In this document: positions 8,654 through 18,830 of the stretch, piece by piece
Numbering within the stretch: position 1 is the stretch's first letter
Layout: each line of letters opens with the position of its first letter
Origin: Novosphingobium sp. Rr 2-17
GTDB lineage: Bacteria; Pseudomonadota; Alphaproteobacteria; Sphingomonadales; Sphingomonadaceae
Assembly (NCBI RefSeq): GCF_000272475.1
Contig: NZ_AKFJ01000012.1
Span: 82,351 to 146,350, forward strand
Length of the DNA stretch: 64,000 nucleotides
Direction: 5' to 3'
Translations under genes and position numbers: made by a program
The notes under the pieces: generated by a model
What the model was told of the DNA's origin: nothing
Databases searched by the model: none
Seen by the model: only the letters and a program-made list of their open reading frames with translations

Positions 8654-10000
8654 ATGGCCGACTATGACTACGATCTCTTTACCATCGGCGCGGGTTCTGG
8701 AGGCGTGCGGGCATCGCGAGTCGCCGCGGCGTATGGCGCCCGGGTTGCGGTTGCCGAAGAGTACCGGGTCGGCGGCACGTGCGTCATTCGCGGCTGCGTG
8801 CCCAAGAAGATGCTGGTCTACGGCGCCCACTTCGCGGAAGATCTGGAGGACGCCAAGCACTTTGGCTGGGACATCCAGCACTGCAAGTTCGATTGGGTAA
8901 AGCTGCGCGACAACGTGCTGAACGACGTCGATCGGCTAAATGGCTTGTACACCCAGACGCTGGAAAACAACAAAGTCGAGATCTTCCAGGAACGCGCCAC
9001 GATCACTGGCCCGCATGAGATCACCCTGGCGAGCGGCGAGAAGAAGACCGCCAAGTATATCCTGATCGCCACCGGCGCGCGGCCGCATGTGCCCGAGTGC
9101 CCCGGCCACGAACTGGGCATCACCTCGAACGAGGCGTTCCATCTCGATGCCATTCCCAAGCGCATCGTGATCGCCGGCGCCGGCTATATCGCCAACGAGT
9201 TCGCCGGCATCTTCCACCAGTTCGGCGCGCAAGTGACGCTGATGAACCGCTCCGACCAATTGCTGCGCGGTTACGACGAAAGCGTGCGCGACCGGTTGCT
9301 GCAGATTTCGATGACCAAGGGCATCCAGTTTCGCTTCCACGCGAACTTCCAGAAGATCGAGAAGAACGAGGACGGCTCGCTCAAGGTGTTCATGAGCGGC
9401 CATGATCCGATCGATGCGGATTGCGTGATGTTCGCCACCGGGCGCGTGCCCAACATCGAAGGGCTGGGGCTGGACACCGCAGGCGTGGAACTGAACGACA
9501 CGGGTGCGATCGCGGTCGATGAGAATTCCCGGACCAATATCGATCACATCTACGCCGTGGGCGACGTGACGGGCCGGGTGCAGCTTACCCCGGTCGCCAT
9601 CCGCGAAGGCCAGGCGTTCGCCGACAGCGTGTTCGGCGGCAAGCCCACGACGGTCGATTATTCGTGCATCCCGTCAGCGGTGTTCAGCCACCCGCCGATC
9701 GCGGCCGTCGGCCTGACCGAAGCGGAGGCGACGCAGAAGTATGGCTCGGTAAAGGTATACCAGAGCGACTTCAGGCCGATGAAGAACGTCGTCGCCCATC
9801 GCAGCGAACGCTCTTTGTACAAGATGGTCTGCGAAGCGACGACCGAGCGCGTCCTGGGCATCCACATGATCGGCCCTGACGCGCCTGAGATCATGCAGGC
9901 TGCGGCGGTCTGCGTGCGGGCCGGGCTGACCAAGGCGGACTTCGATGCCACCGTGGCGATCCACCCGACGATGTCGGAAGAGCTTGTGCTGCTGAAATAA
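8654..10000 (+). CDS. gor: Glutathione-disulfide reductase
   Basis: A 448-residue FAD/NADPH enzyme that regenerates reduced glutathione. An N-terminal FAD Rossmann motif (GAGSGGVRASRVAA) is followed by the redox pair in GGTCVIRGCVPKK. The second Rossmann motif (GAGYIANEFAGIF) binds NADPH. The C-terminal HPTMSEELVLL holds the catalytic His-Glu pair that acts across the dimer. The CVIRGC form of the active site is common in alphaproteobacterial Gor. The start at 8654 gives the standard N terminus; 37 upstream in-frame codons look non-coding. A long hairpin follows. Confidence 0.95.
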   Translation: MADYDYDLFTIGAGSGGVRASRVAAAYGARVAVAEEYRVGGTCVIRGCVPKKMLVYGAHFAEDLEDAKHFGWDIQHCKFDWVKLRDNVLNDVDRLNGLYTQTLENNKVEIFQERATITGPHEITLASGEKKTAKYILIATGARPHVPECPGHELGITSNEAFHLDAIPKRIVIAGAGYIANEFAGIFHQFGAQVTLMNRSDQLLRGYDESVRDRLLQISMTKGIQFRFHANFQKIEKNEDGSLKVFMSGHDPIDADCVMFATGRVPNIEGLGLDTAGVELNDTGAIAVDENSRTNIDHIYAVGDVTGRVQLTPVAIREGQAFADSVFGGKPTTVDYSCIPSAVFSHPPIAAVGLTEAEATQKYGSVKVYQSDFRPMKNVVAHRSERSLYKMVCEATTERVLGIHMIGPDAPEIMQAAAVCVRAGLTKADFDATVAIHPTMSEELVLLK

Positions 10001-10007
10001 CCGACAG

Positions 10008-10050
10008 GCGGTCAGCCATTTTAATCGCGCGATTAAAAATGGTTGACCGC
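10008..10050 (+). terminator. Long hairpin downstream of gor
   Basis: A near-perfect inverted repeat of about 19 bp per arm (GCGGTCAGCCATTTTAATC against GATTAAAAATGGTTGACCGC, one G-U pair and one bulged A). It starts seven bases after the gor stop and ends before the pccB leader. The stem is unusually long and AT-rich in the middle. There is no downstream T-run. Confidence 0.65.
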
Positions 10051-10114
10051 AGTGGTCCTTCTTGCCTAGCGATGGGGTGTGGCGGTGCTCGCATCGTCAA
10101 AGAGGGAGCAGTGA

Positions 10115-11640
<1,526 letters not shown>

Positions 11641-11641
<1 letters not shown>

Positions 11642-11865
11642 TGGACAATCTTCTGCCATTACTGTTCTTCTTTGGAGCAGGTTTTTTTGCTTATGAAGTG
11701 TTTCGAGGTGTCAAAGGTGGCTCCACGAGTATGAGATACCCATCATCTGACGTTTCTCGTGCGAAGCAACCCGTTTGGTTCTGGTTTGCACTTAGCATGA
11801 ACGGTATTTTCGCGATCGGGTGCAGTATTTTTTTCGTAAAGGGCGTCATCGATCATTGGGGTTGA
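11641..11865 (+). CDS. Small two-helix membrane protein, AT-rich, function unknown
   Basis: A 74-residue protein whose ATG shares one base with the pccB stop (TGATG). Residues 4-20 and about 48-68 are hydrophobic helices joined by a polar loop of about 25 residues. Its base composition is distinctly AT-richer than the flanking pccB and mutase genes, suggesting recent arrival or relaxed selection. It recalls no family. The position inside the propionate locus may be incidental. Confidence 0.55.
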
Positions 11866-11986
11866 TGGCGATTACTTAACAAAACCGCAAACGGGATTGA
11901 AAGCTAACTATGAAAGACATTAGCGGAGTGCGGATGTCGGTCTTACGGTTCCGCGCGGTGGCGCATATGCCGATGCGGTACAGTCG

Positions 11987-12424
11987 ATGAAACTTGGTCG
12001 CCTCAACCATATCGGTGTTGCCGTGCCCGATCTCGACGCAGCGATCGCGTTCTATCGTGACGTCATGGGTGCGACGGACGTGACCGAACCGTTCGTGCTG
12101 GAAAGCCAGCAAGTGCGCGTGTGCTTCGTCAACACGCCGGGCGAGGGAGGCACGGCGGGCACGCAAGTCGAACTGCTGCAGCCTACCGTCAAGGACTCCG
12201 CCGTGGGCAAGTGGCTGGCCTCCAACCCGCTCGGGGGCATGCACCACGTCTGCTACGAAGTGCCCGATATTCACGCGGCCAAAGCCTGGTTTGAGAGCCA
12301 GGGCAAGCGCGTGCTGGGCGAGCCCCGGATCGGTGCCCATGGAACGCTGATTTTCTTCGTCCACCCCAAGGACATGGGCGGGCAACTCACCGAGATCATG
12401 GAGAGCCCGCATGGCGAACATTGA
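11987..12424 (+). CDS. mce: Methylmalonyl-CoA epimerase
   Basis: A 145-residue vicinal-oxygen-chelate enzyme that interconverts the S and R forms of methylmalonyl-CoA between carboxylase and mutase. The N-terminal [18 protein letters not shown] holds the first metal-binding His. A second His is in [16 protein letters not shown] and the final Glu is in [11 protein letters not shown]. Length is that of the family. Its 3' end overlaps the mutase start by 14 bases, implying translational coupling. Context makes the substrate assignment firm. Confidence 0.93.
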   Translation: MKLGRLNHIGVAVPDLDAAIAFYRDVMGATDVTEPFVLESQQVRVCFVNTPGEGGTAGTQVELLQPTVKDSAVGKWLASNPLGGMHHVCYEVPDIHAAKAWFESQGKRVLGEPRIGAHGTLIFFVHPKDMGGQLTEIMESPHGEH

Positions 12425-14549
12425 CGACTGGCAGGCCGCCGCCGCCAAAGAGGTCAAAGGCAAGGATCTGACCTGGCACACGCCAGAGGGCATCGACGTC
12501 AAGCCGCTCTATACCGCCGAGGACGTCGCCGTCGATCCGGGCCTTCCCGGTTTCGCGCCGTTCACGCGCGGGGTGCGCGCCTCGATGTATGCGGGGCGGC
12601 CCTGGACCGTGCGCCAGTACGCGGGCTTTTCGACCGCCGAGGAATCCAACGCCTTCTATCGCCGCAATCTGGCGGCGGGGCAGAAGGGCCTGTCGGTCGC
12701 TTTCGATCTGGCGACTCATCGCGGCTATGACAGCGACCACCCGCGCGTCACCGGCGATGTCGGCATGGCGGGCGTCGCGATCGACAGCGTCGAGGACATG
12801 AAGATCCTGTTCGACGGCATCCCGCTCGACCAGATGAGCGTGTCGATGACGATGAACGGCGCGGTGATCCCGATCCTGGCGTTCTTCATCGTCGCAGGGG
12901 AAGAACAAGGCGTCGATCGCAAGCTGCTCGACGGGACCATCCAGAACGACATTCTCAAGGAGTTCATGGTCCGCAATACCTACATCTATCCGCCCGAACC
13001 CAGCATGCGGATCATCTCGGACATCTTCGGCTACACCAGCCGCGAGATGCCCAAGTTCAATTCGATCTCGATCTCCGGCTATCACATGCAGGAGGCCGGC
13101 GCGACGCAAGTGCAGGAGCTGGCCTTCACCATCGCCGACGGCATGGAATACGTGAAGTACGGCGTCGCCAGCGGGCTCGACATCGACAAGTTCGCCGGGC
13201 GCTTGTCGTTCTTCTTCGCGATCGGCATGAACTTCTTCATGGAAGTCGCCAAGCTGCGCGCCGCGCGGGTGCTGTGGCACCGGGCGATGACGCAACTGGG
13301 CGCGCAGGACGAGCGCAGCAAGATGCTGCGCACCCATTGCCAGACCAGCGGCGTCAGCTTGCAGGAGCAAGATCCCTACAACAACGTCATCCGCACCACG
13401 ATAGAGGCGATGGCCGCGATGCTGGGCGGCACCCAGTCGCTCCACACCAACGCGTTGGACGAGGCGATCGCGCTGCCCACCGACTTTTCGGCGCGCATTG
13501 CCCGCAACACCCAGATCGTGATCCAGGAAGAGACCGGCATGTGCAATGTCGTCGATCCCCTGGGCGGCTCGTACTATATCGAAGCGCTGACGCAGGAACT
13601 GGTCGACAAGGCGTGGGAGATCATCGAGCGCGTCCAGGCGGACGGCGGCATGGCCAAGGCCGTCGCTGCCGGTTGGCCCAAGGCGATGATCGAGGAAGCC
13701 GCTGCCGGTCGCCAGGCGCGGGTGGACAAGGGCGAGGACGTGATCGTCGGCGTCAACAAGTACCGCCTCGCCACCGAAGACCGCATCGAGACGCTGGAGG
13801 TGGACAACCACAAGGTCCGCGAAGCCCAGATCGCCCGCATCCGCCAAGTCCGCGCCAGCCGCGACGAGGCCGCGTGCCGGTCAGCGCTGGCGGCACTGAC
13901 CGAAGGCGCGCGCGGCAGTGGCAATCTGCTGGCGCTGGCCGTCGAAGCTGCCCGCCACCGCGCGACGCTGGGCGAAATCTCCGATGCGATGGAGGCGGTG
14001 TTCGGCCGCCACGGCACCCAGCCGACGCCGGTGAAAGGCATCTACGGCAGCGCCTACGCCGGCGACGCGCGATACCAGCAAGTGGTCGATGGCGTGGCTG
14101 CCGTCGGGCGCCGGCTGGGCCGCAAGCCGCGAATACTGGTCGCCAAGATGGGCCAGGACGGCCACGATCGCGGCGCCAACGTGATCGCCTCGGCCTTTTC
14201 CGACATGGGTTTCGACGTGGTCAGCGGCCCGCTGTTCCAGACCCCCGAAGAAGCGTGCCGCCTGGCGTTGGAAAACGAAGTGGACGCGGTCGGCGCCTCC
14301 AGCCTTGCCGCCGGTCACAAGACCCTGATCCCCGAACTGATCGGCCACTTGCGCGCAGCGGGCCGCGCCGACGTGAAGGTCGTCGCGGGCGGGGTGATCC
14401 CGCCGCAGGACTACGAGTTCCTGCGCGAGGCGGGGGTGCAGGGCATCTACGGCCCCGGATCGAACGTCGTCGAATGCGCTGCCGACTTGCTGCGCCTGCT
14501 TGGCCACAACATGCCGCCGGCTGGTTCCGAACTGGAAGCGGCGGAATGA
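12411..14549 (+). CDS. scpA: Methylmalonyl-CoA mutase, single-subunit form
   Basis: A 712-residue adenosylcobalamin enzyme converting methylmalonyl-CoA to succinyl-CoA. The catalytic TIM barrel occupies about residues 30-530, with [20 protein letters not shown] and the [21 protein letters not shown] segments. The C-terminal cobalamin-binding domain starts near residue 575 and has [14 protein letters not shown], the DxHxxG lower-ligand motif, followed by [16 protein letters not shown] and [12 protein letters not shown]. The fused catalytic and B12 domains mean that no small subunit is needed. It overlaps the epimerase gene. No cobalamin riboswitch was recognised upstream. Confidence 0.96.
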   Translation: MANIDDWQAAAAKEVKGKDLTWHTPEGIDVKPLYTAEDVAVDPGLPGFAPFTRGVRASMYAGRPWTVRQYAGFSTAEESNAFYRRNLAAGQKGLSVAFDLATHRGYDSDHPRVTGDVGMAGVAIDSVEDMKILFDGIPLDQMSVSMTMNGAVIPILAFFIVAGEEQGVDRKLLDGTIQNDILKEFMVRNTYIYPPEPSMRIISDIFGYTSREMPKFNSISISGYHMQEAGATQVQELAFTIADGMEYVKYGVASGLDIDKFAGRLSFFFAIGMNFFMEVAKLRAARVLWHRAMTQLGAQDERSKMLRTHCQTSGVSLQEQDPYNNVIRTTIEAMAAMLGGTQSLHTNALDEAIALPTDFSARIARNTQIVIQEETGMCNVVDPLGGSYYIEALTQELVDKAWEIIERVQADGGMAKAVAAGWPKAMIEEAAAGRQARVDKGEDVIVGVNKYRLATEDRIETLEVDNHKVREAQIARIRQVRASRDEAACRSALAALTEGARGSGNLLALAVEAARHRATLGEISDAMEAVFGRHGTQPTPVKGIYGSAYAGDARYQQVVDGVAAVGRRLGRKPRILVAKMGQDGHDRGANVIASAFSDMGFDVVSGPLFQTPEEACRLALENEVDAVGASSLAAGHKTLIPELIGHLRAAGRADVKVVAGGVIPPQDYEFLREAGVQGIYGPGSNVVECAADLLRLLGHNMPPAGSELEAAE

Positions 14550-14617
14550 CGGGCAGGCTGGTCTGCCGGGCCGCTCCGCTTTATGGCTCGCGTTTGGCTT
14601 GCGCTGCCTGAGGAACG

Positions 14618-15664
14618 ATGATGATCGACACCACCCCCCGTACCGACTGGACCCGCGAGGAAATCGCCGCGCTGTTCGACCTGCCGTTCACCGAACTGGT
14701 GTTCCAGGCCGCGCAGGTCCACCGCGCCAACCACCCCGCCAACGAGGTCCAGCTTTCCACGCTGCTGTCGATCAAGACCGGCGGTTGCGTCGAGGATTGC
14801 GGCTATTGCTCGCAGTCGGTCTCGGCCAATGCAGGCGTGAAGGCGACCAAGCTGCTGGAGGTTCAGCAAGTGCTGCAGCGCGCGGCGCAGGCCCGCGACC
14901 AGGGCTCTACGCGGTTCTGCATGGGCGCTGCCTGGCGTAATCCCAAGACCCGTGACATGCCCGCCATCATCGAGATGGTGAAGGGCGTGCGGGCGATGGG
15001 CATGGAAACCTGCATGACCTTGGGGATGCTGACGCCTGATCAGGCCGATATGCTCTCCGACGCCGGCCTCGATTATTATAACCACAACATCGATACCTCG
15101 CCTGAGCGGTACGATCAGGTCATCACCACCCGCACGATGGACGATCGCCTCGATACGCTCTCGAACGTGCGGATGGCCGGGATCAACGTATGCTCCGGCG
15201 GGATCGTTGGCATGGGCGAGACGCGGGCCGACCGCGTCGGCTTCGTCCACACCCTGGCGACGCTGCCGGACCACCCGCAGTCGGTTCCGGTCAACGCCTT
15301 GGTGCCGGTCAAGGGCACGGTTCTGGGCGACATGCTGGCCGACACGCCGCTCGCAAAGATCGATGATGTGGAATTCGTGCGGACGGTGGCGGTGGCGCGC
15401 ATCACCATGCCGATGTCGATGGTGCGACTTTCCGCAGGGCGCGAATCGATGTCCGAGATGACGCAGGCGATGTGCTTCATGGCCGGCGCGAACTCGATCT
15501 TCACCGGCGACACCCTGCTCACCGCGCCCAATGCCGGCGATGACAACGACACCGCGATGTTCGCACGCCTGGGCATCAAGCCGATGGCGATCGAGCTGAC
15601 CCCGGAACAGGTCGAAGCGCAGCGGATGCCCAAGGGCTGCGCCAAGCTGGAAGCGGCGGAGTGA
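14618..15664 (+). CDS. bioB: Biotin synthase
   Basis: A 348-residue radical-SAM enzyme that inserts sulfur into dethiobiotin. The SAM-cluster motif [12 protein letters not shown] is at about residues 53-64. Further motifs are [12 protein letters not shown] and [16 protein letters not shown], with the Arg that binds the 2Fe-2S cluster in VRLSAGRE. The start is one of two adjacent ATGs (14618/14621) after a GAGG site. No other bio gene is nearby. Sitting between mutase and pccA, it probably supplies the biotin that PccA carries, an operon logic inferred from context. Confidence 0.96.
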   Translation: MMIDTTPRTDWTREEIAALFDLPFTELVFQAAQVHRANHPANEVQLSTLLSIKTGGCVEDCGYCSQSVSANAGVKATKLLEVQQVLQRAAQARDQGSTRFCMGAAWRNPKTRDMPAIIEMVKGVRAMGMETCMTLGMLTPDQADMLSDAGLDYYNHNIDTSPERYDQVITTRTMDDRLDTLSNVRMAGINVCSGGIVGMGETRADRVGFVHTLATLPDHPQSVPVNALVPVKGTVLGDMLADTPLAKIDDVEFVRTVAVARITMPMSMVRLSAGRESMSEMTQAMCFMAGANSIFTGDTLLTAPNAGDDNDTAMFARLGIKPMAIELTPEQVEAQRMPKGCAKLEAAE

Positions 15665-15666
15665 GG

Positions 15667-15695
15667 TTGTACGGCCCAGCACGGAATGATATTCT
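15667..15695 (+). promoter_or_regulatory. Candidate vapBC promoter
   Basis: TTGTAC (15667-15672) and TATTCT (15690-15695) are separated by 17 bases and sit 35 bases before the antitoxin start. The -10 element overlaps the left arm of the palindrome at 15692-15720, as expected for an autoregulated toxin-antitoxin operon. The match to consensus is moderate. Confidence 0.45.
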
Positions 15696-15720
15696 ACCAT
15701 CATTCTCGATGATGGTAGAA
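15692..15720. promoter_or_regulatory. Palindromic operator of the vapBC module
   Basis: A perfect 12-bp inverted repeat (TTCTACCATCAT and ATGATGGTAGAA) separated by TCTCG lies between bioB and the antitoxin gene and overlaps the likely -10 element and the ribosome-binding region. VapB-type antitoxins with their toxins bind such sites to repress their own operon. It stands out as AT-rich in a GC-rich background. Confidence 0.75.
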
Positions 15721-15730
15721 AGGTAATTCC

Positions 15731-15985
15731 ATGGGCGCGCAGATGAACATCAAGAGCGATGAGGCCTACGCCATCGCGTCCGAACTCGCCGGCAAAACCG
15801 GGACGAGTCTAACACAGGTGGTTCTCGAAGCTTTGCGGGCGCATAGCAAGCGCCTCGACCGCGAGGCGAAGATTGCCGAAATTCGGGAGTTCTGTCGGGA
15901 AACGGCGGCGATGATGTCCCCCGAAGTATTGGCGTTCGACATCGACAAGGAACTGTACGACGAAAAAACGGGGCTTCCCAAGTGA
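15731..15985 (+). CDS. vapB: Type II antitoxin, VapB/PSK-factor-like
   Basis: An 84-residue antitoxin. The N-terminal part (MNIKSDEAYAIASELAGKTG and TSLTQVVLEAL) has the pattern of the PSK/Rv0623-type VapB family, a short DNA-binding domain. The C-terminal half is charged (EIREFCRETAAM onward) and would wrap the toxin. AAAGG precedes ATG 15731 by seven bases; an internal ATG at 15743 is possible. The stop overlaps the toxin's GTG start by four bases. Expression is probably controlled by binding to the palindrome just upstream. Confidence 0.85.
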   Translation: MGAQMNIKSDEAYAIASELAGKTGTSLTQVVLEALRAHSKRLDREAKIAEIREFCRETAAMMSPEVLAFDIDKELYDEKTGLPK

Positions 15986-16380
15986 TCGTCGATAGCTCCG
16001 CCATCGTGGCGATGCTTCGGGAGGAACCGGAAGTCGATGCCATGATCGCCGCGCTCACGGATGCGGATACGGTGGTGATGTCGGCGGCGAACTATCTTGA
16101 AGCGGCGATCGTGATCGATGGGGAACGCAACCCCGTGATGAGCGCCAAGCTCGACTTGTTGCTTAAAAGATTTGCAGTGGAAATCGCCCCGGTAACCGCA
16201 TCGCAGGCCAAGCTGGCGCGACAGGCCTACCGCGATTTCGGGCGCGGCAGCGGACATCCCGCAAAGCTGAATTTCGGCGATTGCTTCGCCTACGCCCTTG
16301 CGATGGAGAGCGGTGAAGCGCTGCTCTACAAGGGCGACGATTTTGCCCACGCTGGGCTCGCCCGGGTTGGAACGCAATGA
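15982..16380 (+). CDS. vapC: VapC-type PIN-domain ribonuclease toxin
   Basis: A 132-residue PIN-domain protein, predicted Mg-dependent RNase that would inhibit translation when free of its antitoxin. The acidic residues expected of the active site are present: Asp4 (IVDSSA), Glu40 (NYLEA), Asp100 (NFGDCFAYALA) and Asp119 (KGDDF). It starts at GTG in a GTGA overlap with vapB, so the pair is translationally coupled. The toxin looks intact. The module separates bioB from pccA in an otherwise metabolic locus. Confidence 0.9.
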   Translation: MIVDSSAIVAMLREEPEVDAMIAALTDADTVVMSAANYLEAAIVIDGERNPVMSAKLDLLLKRFAVEIAPVTASQAKLARQAYRDFGRGSGHPAKLNFGDCFAYALAMESGEALLYKGDDFAHAGLARVGTQ

Positions 16381-16431
16381 AGCCTATCGCCACCCTCACA
16401 GCTTAGCCTGCCAGAAAGCCCGAGCCATCTG

Positions 16432-18453
16432 ATGTTCAAGAAAATCCTCATTGCCAATCGTGGCGAGATCGCTTGCCGGATCATCAAGACCGCGCGGCGG
16501 ATGGGCGTTGCCACGGTGGCGGTCTATTCCGATGCGGATGCGCGGGCGCCGTTCGTGCAGATGGCGGATGAGGCCGTGCACATCGGGCCGGCGCCGGCGG
16601 CGCAGTCGTACCTGATCGCGGACAAGATCATCGCCGCGTGTAAGCAGACCGGCGCCGATGCGGTGCATCCAGGCTACGGCTTCCTGTCCGAGCGCACGTC
16701 GTTTGCCGAGGCGTTGGCGGCGGAAGGGATCGCCTTCGTCGGCCCGCCGGTGAATGCGATCGCGGCGATGGGGGACAAGATCGAGTCCAAGAAGCTGGCC
16801 AAGGCGGCCGGCGTCAACGTCGTTCCCGGCTTCGTCGGCGAGATCGACGATACCGAGCACGCGGTGCGTATCTCGGCGGAGATCGGCTATCCGGTGATGA
16901 TGAAGGCCAGCGCCGGTGGCGGCGGCAAAGGCATGCGTCTGGCCTACACCGAGCAGGATGTGCGCGAGGGCTTCGAGGCGGTGAAGCGCGAAGGGCTGAA
17001 CTCGTTCGGCGACGACCGCGTCTTCATCGAGAAGTTCATTCTCAACCCGCGCCACATCGAAATCCAGATCCTGGGCGACCAGCACGGCAACATCCTGTAC
17101 CTCAACGAGCGTGAATGCTCGATCCAGCGCCGCCACCAGAAGGTGGTCGAGGAAGCGCCGTCGCCGTTCGTGACGCCCGCGATGCGCAAGGCAATGGGCG
17201 AGCAGTGCGTCGCCTTGTCGCGCGCGGTGGGATACTATTCCGCTGGCACGGTGGAACTGATCGTCTCAGGCGCCGACCCCACGGGCGAGAGCTTCTACTT
17301 CCTGGAAATGAACACCCGCCTGCAAGTGGAGCACCCCGTCACCGAGGCGATCACCGGCATCGATCTGGTCGAGCAGATGATCCGCGTCGCTGCGGGGGAA
17401 AAGCTGGCGTTCACCCAAGCCGACATCGGCATTGATGGCTGGGCGATCGAGAACCGCATTTACGCGGAAGATCCCTATCGCGGCTTCCTGCCCTCCACCG
17501 GGCGGTTGGTGCGTTACGATCCGCCGGTCGAGGGTTGGGCCGACGATGGCAGTGCCAATGGTCGGCGCGGGATCGATGGCGTGCGGGTAGACGACGGCGT
17601 CTATGAGGGCGGCGAAGTTTCGATGTTCTACGACCCGATGATCGCCAAGCTGGTGACCTGGGGCGAGACGCGCGACGAGGCGGCGGACTTGGCGGTCGCC
17701 GCGCTCGATGCCTTCGAGATCGTGGGGCTGGGCCACAACATCGATTTCGTCTCGGCGATCATGCAGCACCCGCGCTTTCGCTCGGGCGAACTGACGACCG
17801 GCTTTATTGCCGAGGAATATCCCGAGGGCTTCCACGGTGCGCCGGCATCGGACGGCTTGAAGGTCAAGCTCGCCGCCGTCGCCGCTTTCGTGGCCACCGC
17901 GCGGGCCGATCGCGCGCGCCGGGTCGAGGGGCAACTGGGGCGGGCGTTGCCGCCGCCGAGTGAATGGACGGTCACGATCGGCGGCGCGACGTTCGCGGTC
18001 GAACTCGACGAAGATGCGCTGACGGTGGACGGGCAAGAGGTCGAACTCGAACTGGAATACACGCCCGGCGATCGCTTCGTGGAAGCTGAGGTGGATGGCG
18101 AGGCGCTGACGATCAAGCTTGAGACCACCCGCACCGGCTTTCGCATGACCACGCGCGGGGCGGCGCATGGCGTCAGTTGCCTGCCGACGCACATCGCCGC
18201 GCTGTCCACGCATATGATCGAGAAGGTGCCGCCGGACTTGTCGCGGTTCCTGATCTGCCCGATGCCCGGCCTGCTGGTGGCACTCAACGTGGGCGAGGGC
18301 GACAAGGTGGAACTGGGCCAGCCGCTCGCGGTGATCGAGGCGATGAAGATGGAGAACATCCTGCGCAGCGCCAAGACGGGCGTGGTGAAATCCGTTAACG
18401 CCAAGGCCGGGGAAAGCCTGGCGGTGGACGCGATCATCCTGGAACTGGAGTGA
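16432..18453 (+). CDS. pccA: Propionyl-CoA carboxylase alpha subunit (biotin carboxylase and carrier)
   Basis: A 673-residue subunit that carboxylates its own biotin with ATP and bicarbonate, then passes CO2 to PccB. The biotin-carboxylase N domain has HPGYGFLSERTSFAEA. The ATP-grasp has the glycine loop SAGGGGKGMRLA and EMNTRLQVEHPVTE. A PCC-specific BT domain fills about residues 490-590. The C-terminal carrier domain has IEAMKMENIL with the biotinylated Lys at 639. Length matches PccA. The C-terminal biotin domain and neighbouring pccB, mutase and epimerase favour propionyl-CoA over other acyl-CoAs. Confidence 0.95.
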   Translation: MFKKILIANRGEIACRIIKTARRMGVATVAVYSDADARAPFVQMADEAVHIGPAPAAQSYLIADKIIAACKQTGADAVHPGYGFLSERTSFAEALAAEGIAFVGPPVNAIAAMGDKIESKKLAKAAGVNVVPGFVGEIDDTEHAVRISAEIGYPVMMKASAGGGGKGMRLAYTEQDVREGFEAVKREGLNSFGDDRVFIEKFILNPRHIEIQILGDQHGNILYLNERECSIQRRHQKVVEEAPSPFVTPAMRKAMGEQCVALSRAVGYYSAGTVELIVSGADPTGESFYFLEMNTRLQVEHPVTEAITGIDLVEQMIRVAAGEKLAFTQADIGIDGWAIENRIYAEDPYRGFLPSTGRLVRYDPPVEGWADDGSANGRRGIDGVRVDDGVYEGGEVSMFYDPMIAKLVTWGETRDEAADLAVAALDAFEIVGLGHNIDFVSAIMQHPRFRSGELTTGFIAEEYPEGFHGAPASDGLKVKLAAVAAFVATARADRARRVEGQLGRALPPPSEWTVTIGGATFAVELDEDALTVDGQEVELELEYTPGDRFVEAEVDGEALTIKLETTRTGFRMTTRGAAHGVSCLPTHIAALSTHMIEKVPPDLSRFLICPMPGLLVALNVGEGDKVELGQPLAVIEAMKMENILRSAKTGVVKSVNAKAGESLAVDAIILELE

Positions 18454-18454
18454 C

Positions 18455-18826
18455 ATGCACCTCGATCACGATCCGGCAGCGCCTGCGGGCGACGCAATTG
18501 CCTTCGACGATTTTCTGAAGGTCGACATCCGCGTCGGCACGATCGTCGCCGCCGAACCCTATGAAGGCGCCCGCAAGCCCAGCCTCAAGCTGCGGATCGA
18601 TTTCGGGCCGGGCGTGGGCGAGAAGAAGAGCGTGGGCCAGGTCGCCGCGCTGTATACGCCTGAGGAACTGGTCGGGCGGCAAGTGGCGGCGGTGGTGAAC
18701 TTTCCGCCACGCCAGATCGGCAAGGCGCTGTCCGAAGTGCTGACTCTGGGCTTTGCCGACGAAGAGGGCCGCGTGGTGCTGTTCGCGCCGGACCGCCCAG
18801 TGCCCAACGGCTCGCGGTTGTTCTGA
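18455..18826 (+). CDS. csaA: CsaA-like tRNA-binding-domain protein
   Basis: A 123-residue single OB-fold protein of the CsaA / tRNA-binding domain family, related to the C-terminal domain of methionyl-tRNA synthetase. The family pattern is clear: FLKVDIRVGTIVAAEP, then LKLRIDFGPGVGEKKSVGQ, and VVNFPPRQIG. In Bacillus, CsaA is described as a secretion-related chaperone; in proteobacteria its role is less certain. It begins one base after the pccA stop and was probably carried along in the same transcript. It converges with the peptide transporter gene. Confidence 0.88.
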   Translation: MHLDHDPAAPAGDAIAFDDFLKVDIRVGTIVAAEPYEGARKPSLKLRIDFGPGVGEKKSVGQVAALYTPEELVGRQVAAVVNFPPRQIGKALSEVLTLGFADEEGRVVLFAPDRPVPNGSRLF

Positions 18827-18830
18827 TCCG

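Noticed and set aside
10051..10114. A PccR-type TTTGCAAA repeat expected before pccB
   Set aside because: I looked for paired TTTGCAAA sites before pccB and found none, so no regulator is assigned.
14546..14611. A 21-codon frame overlapping the mutase stop (ATGA) before bioB
   Set aside because: Too short and without a ribosome-binding site of its own. It could be a leader, but nothing supports it.
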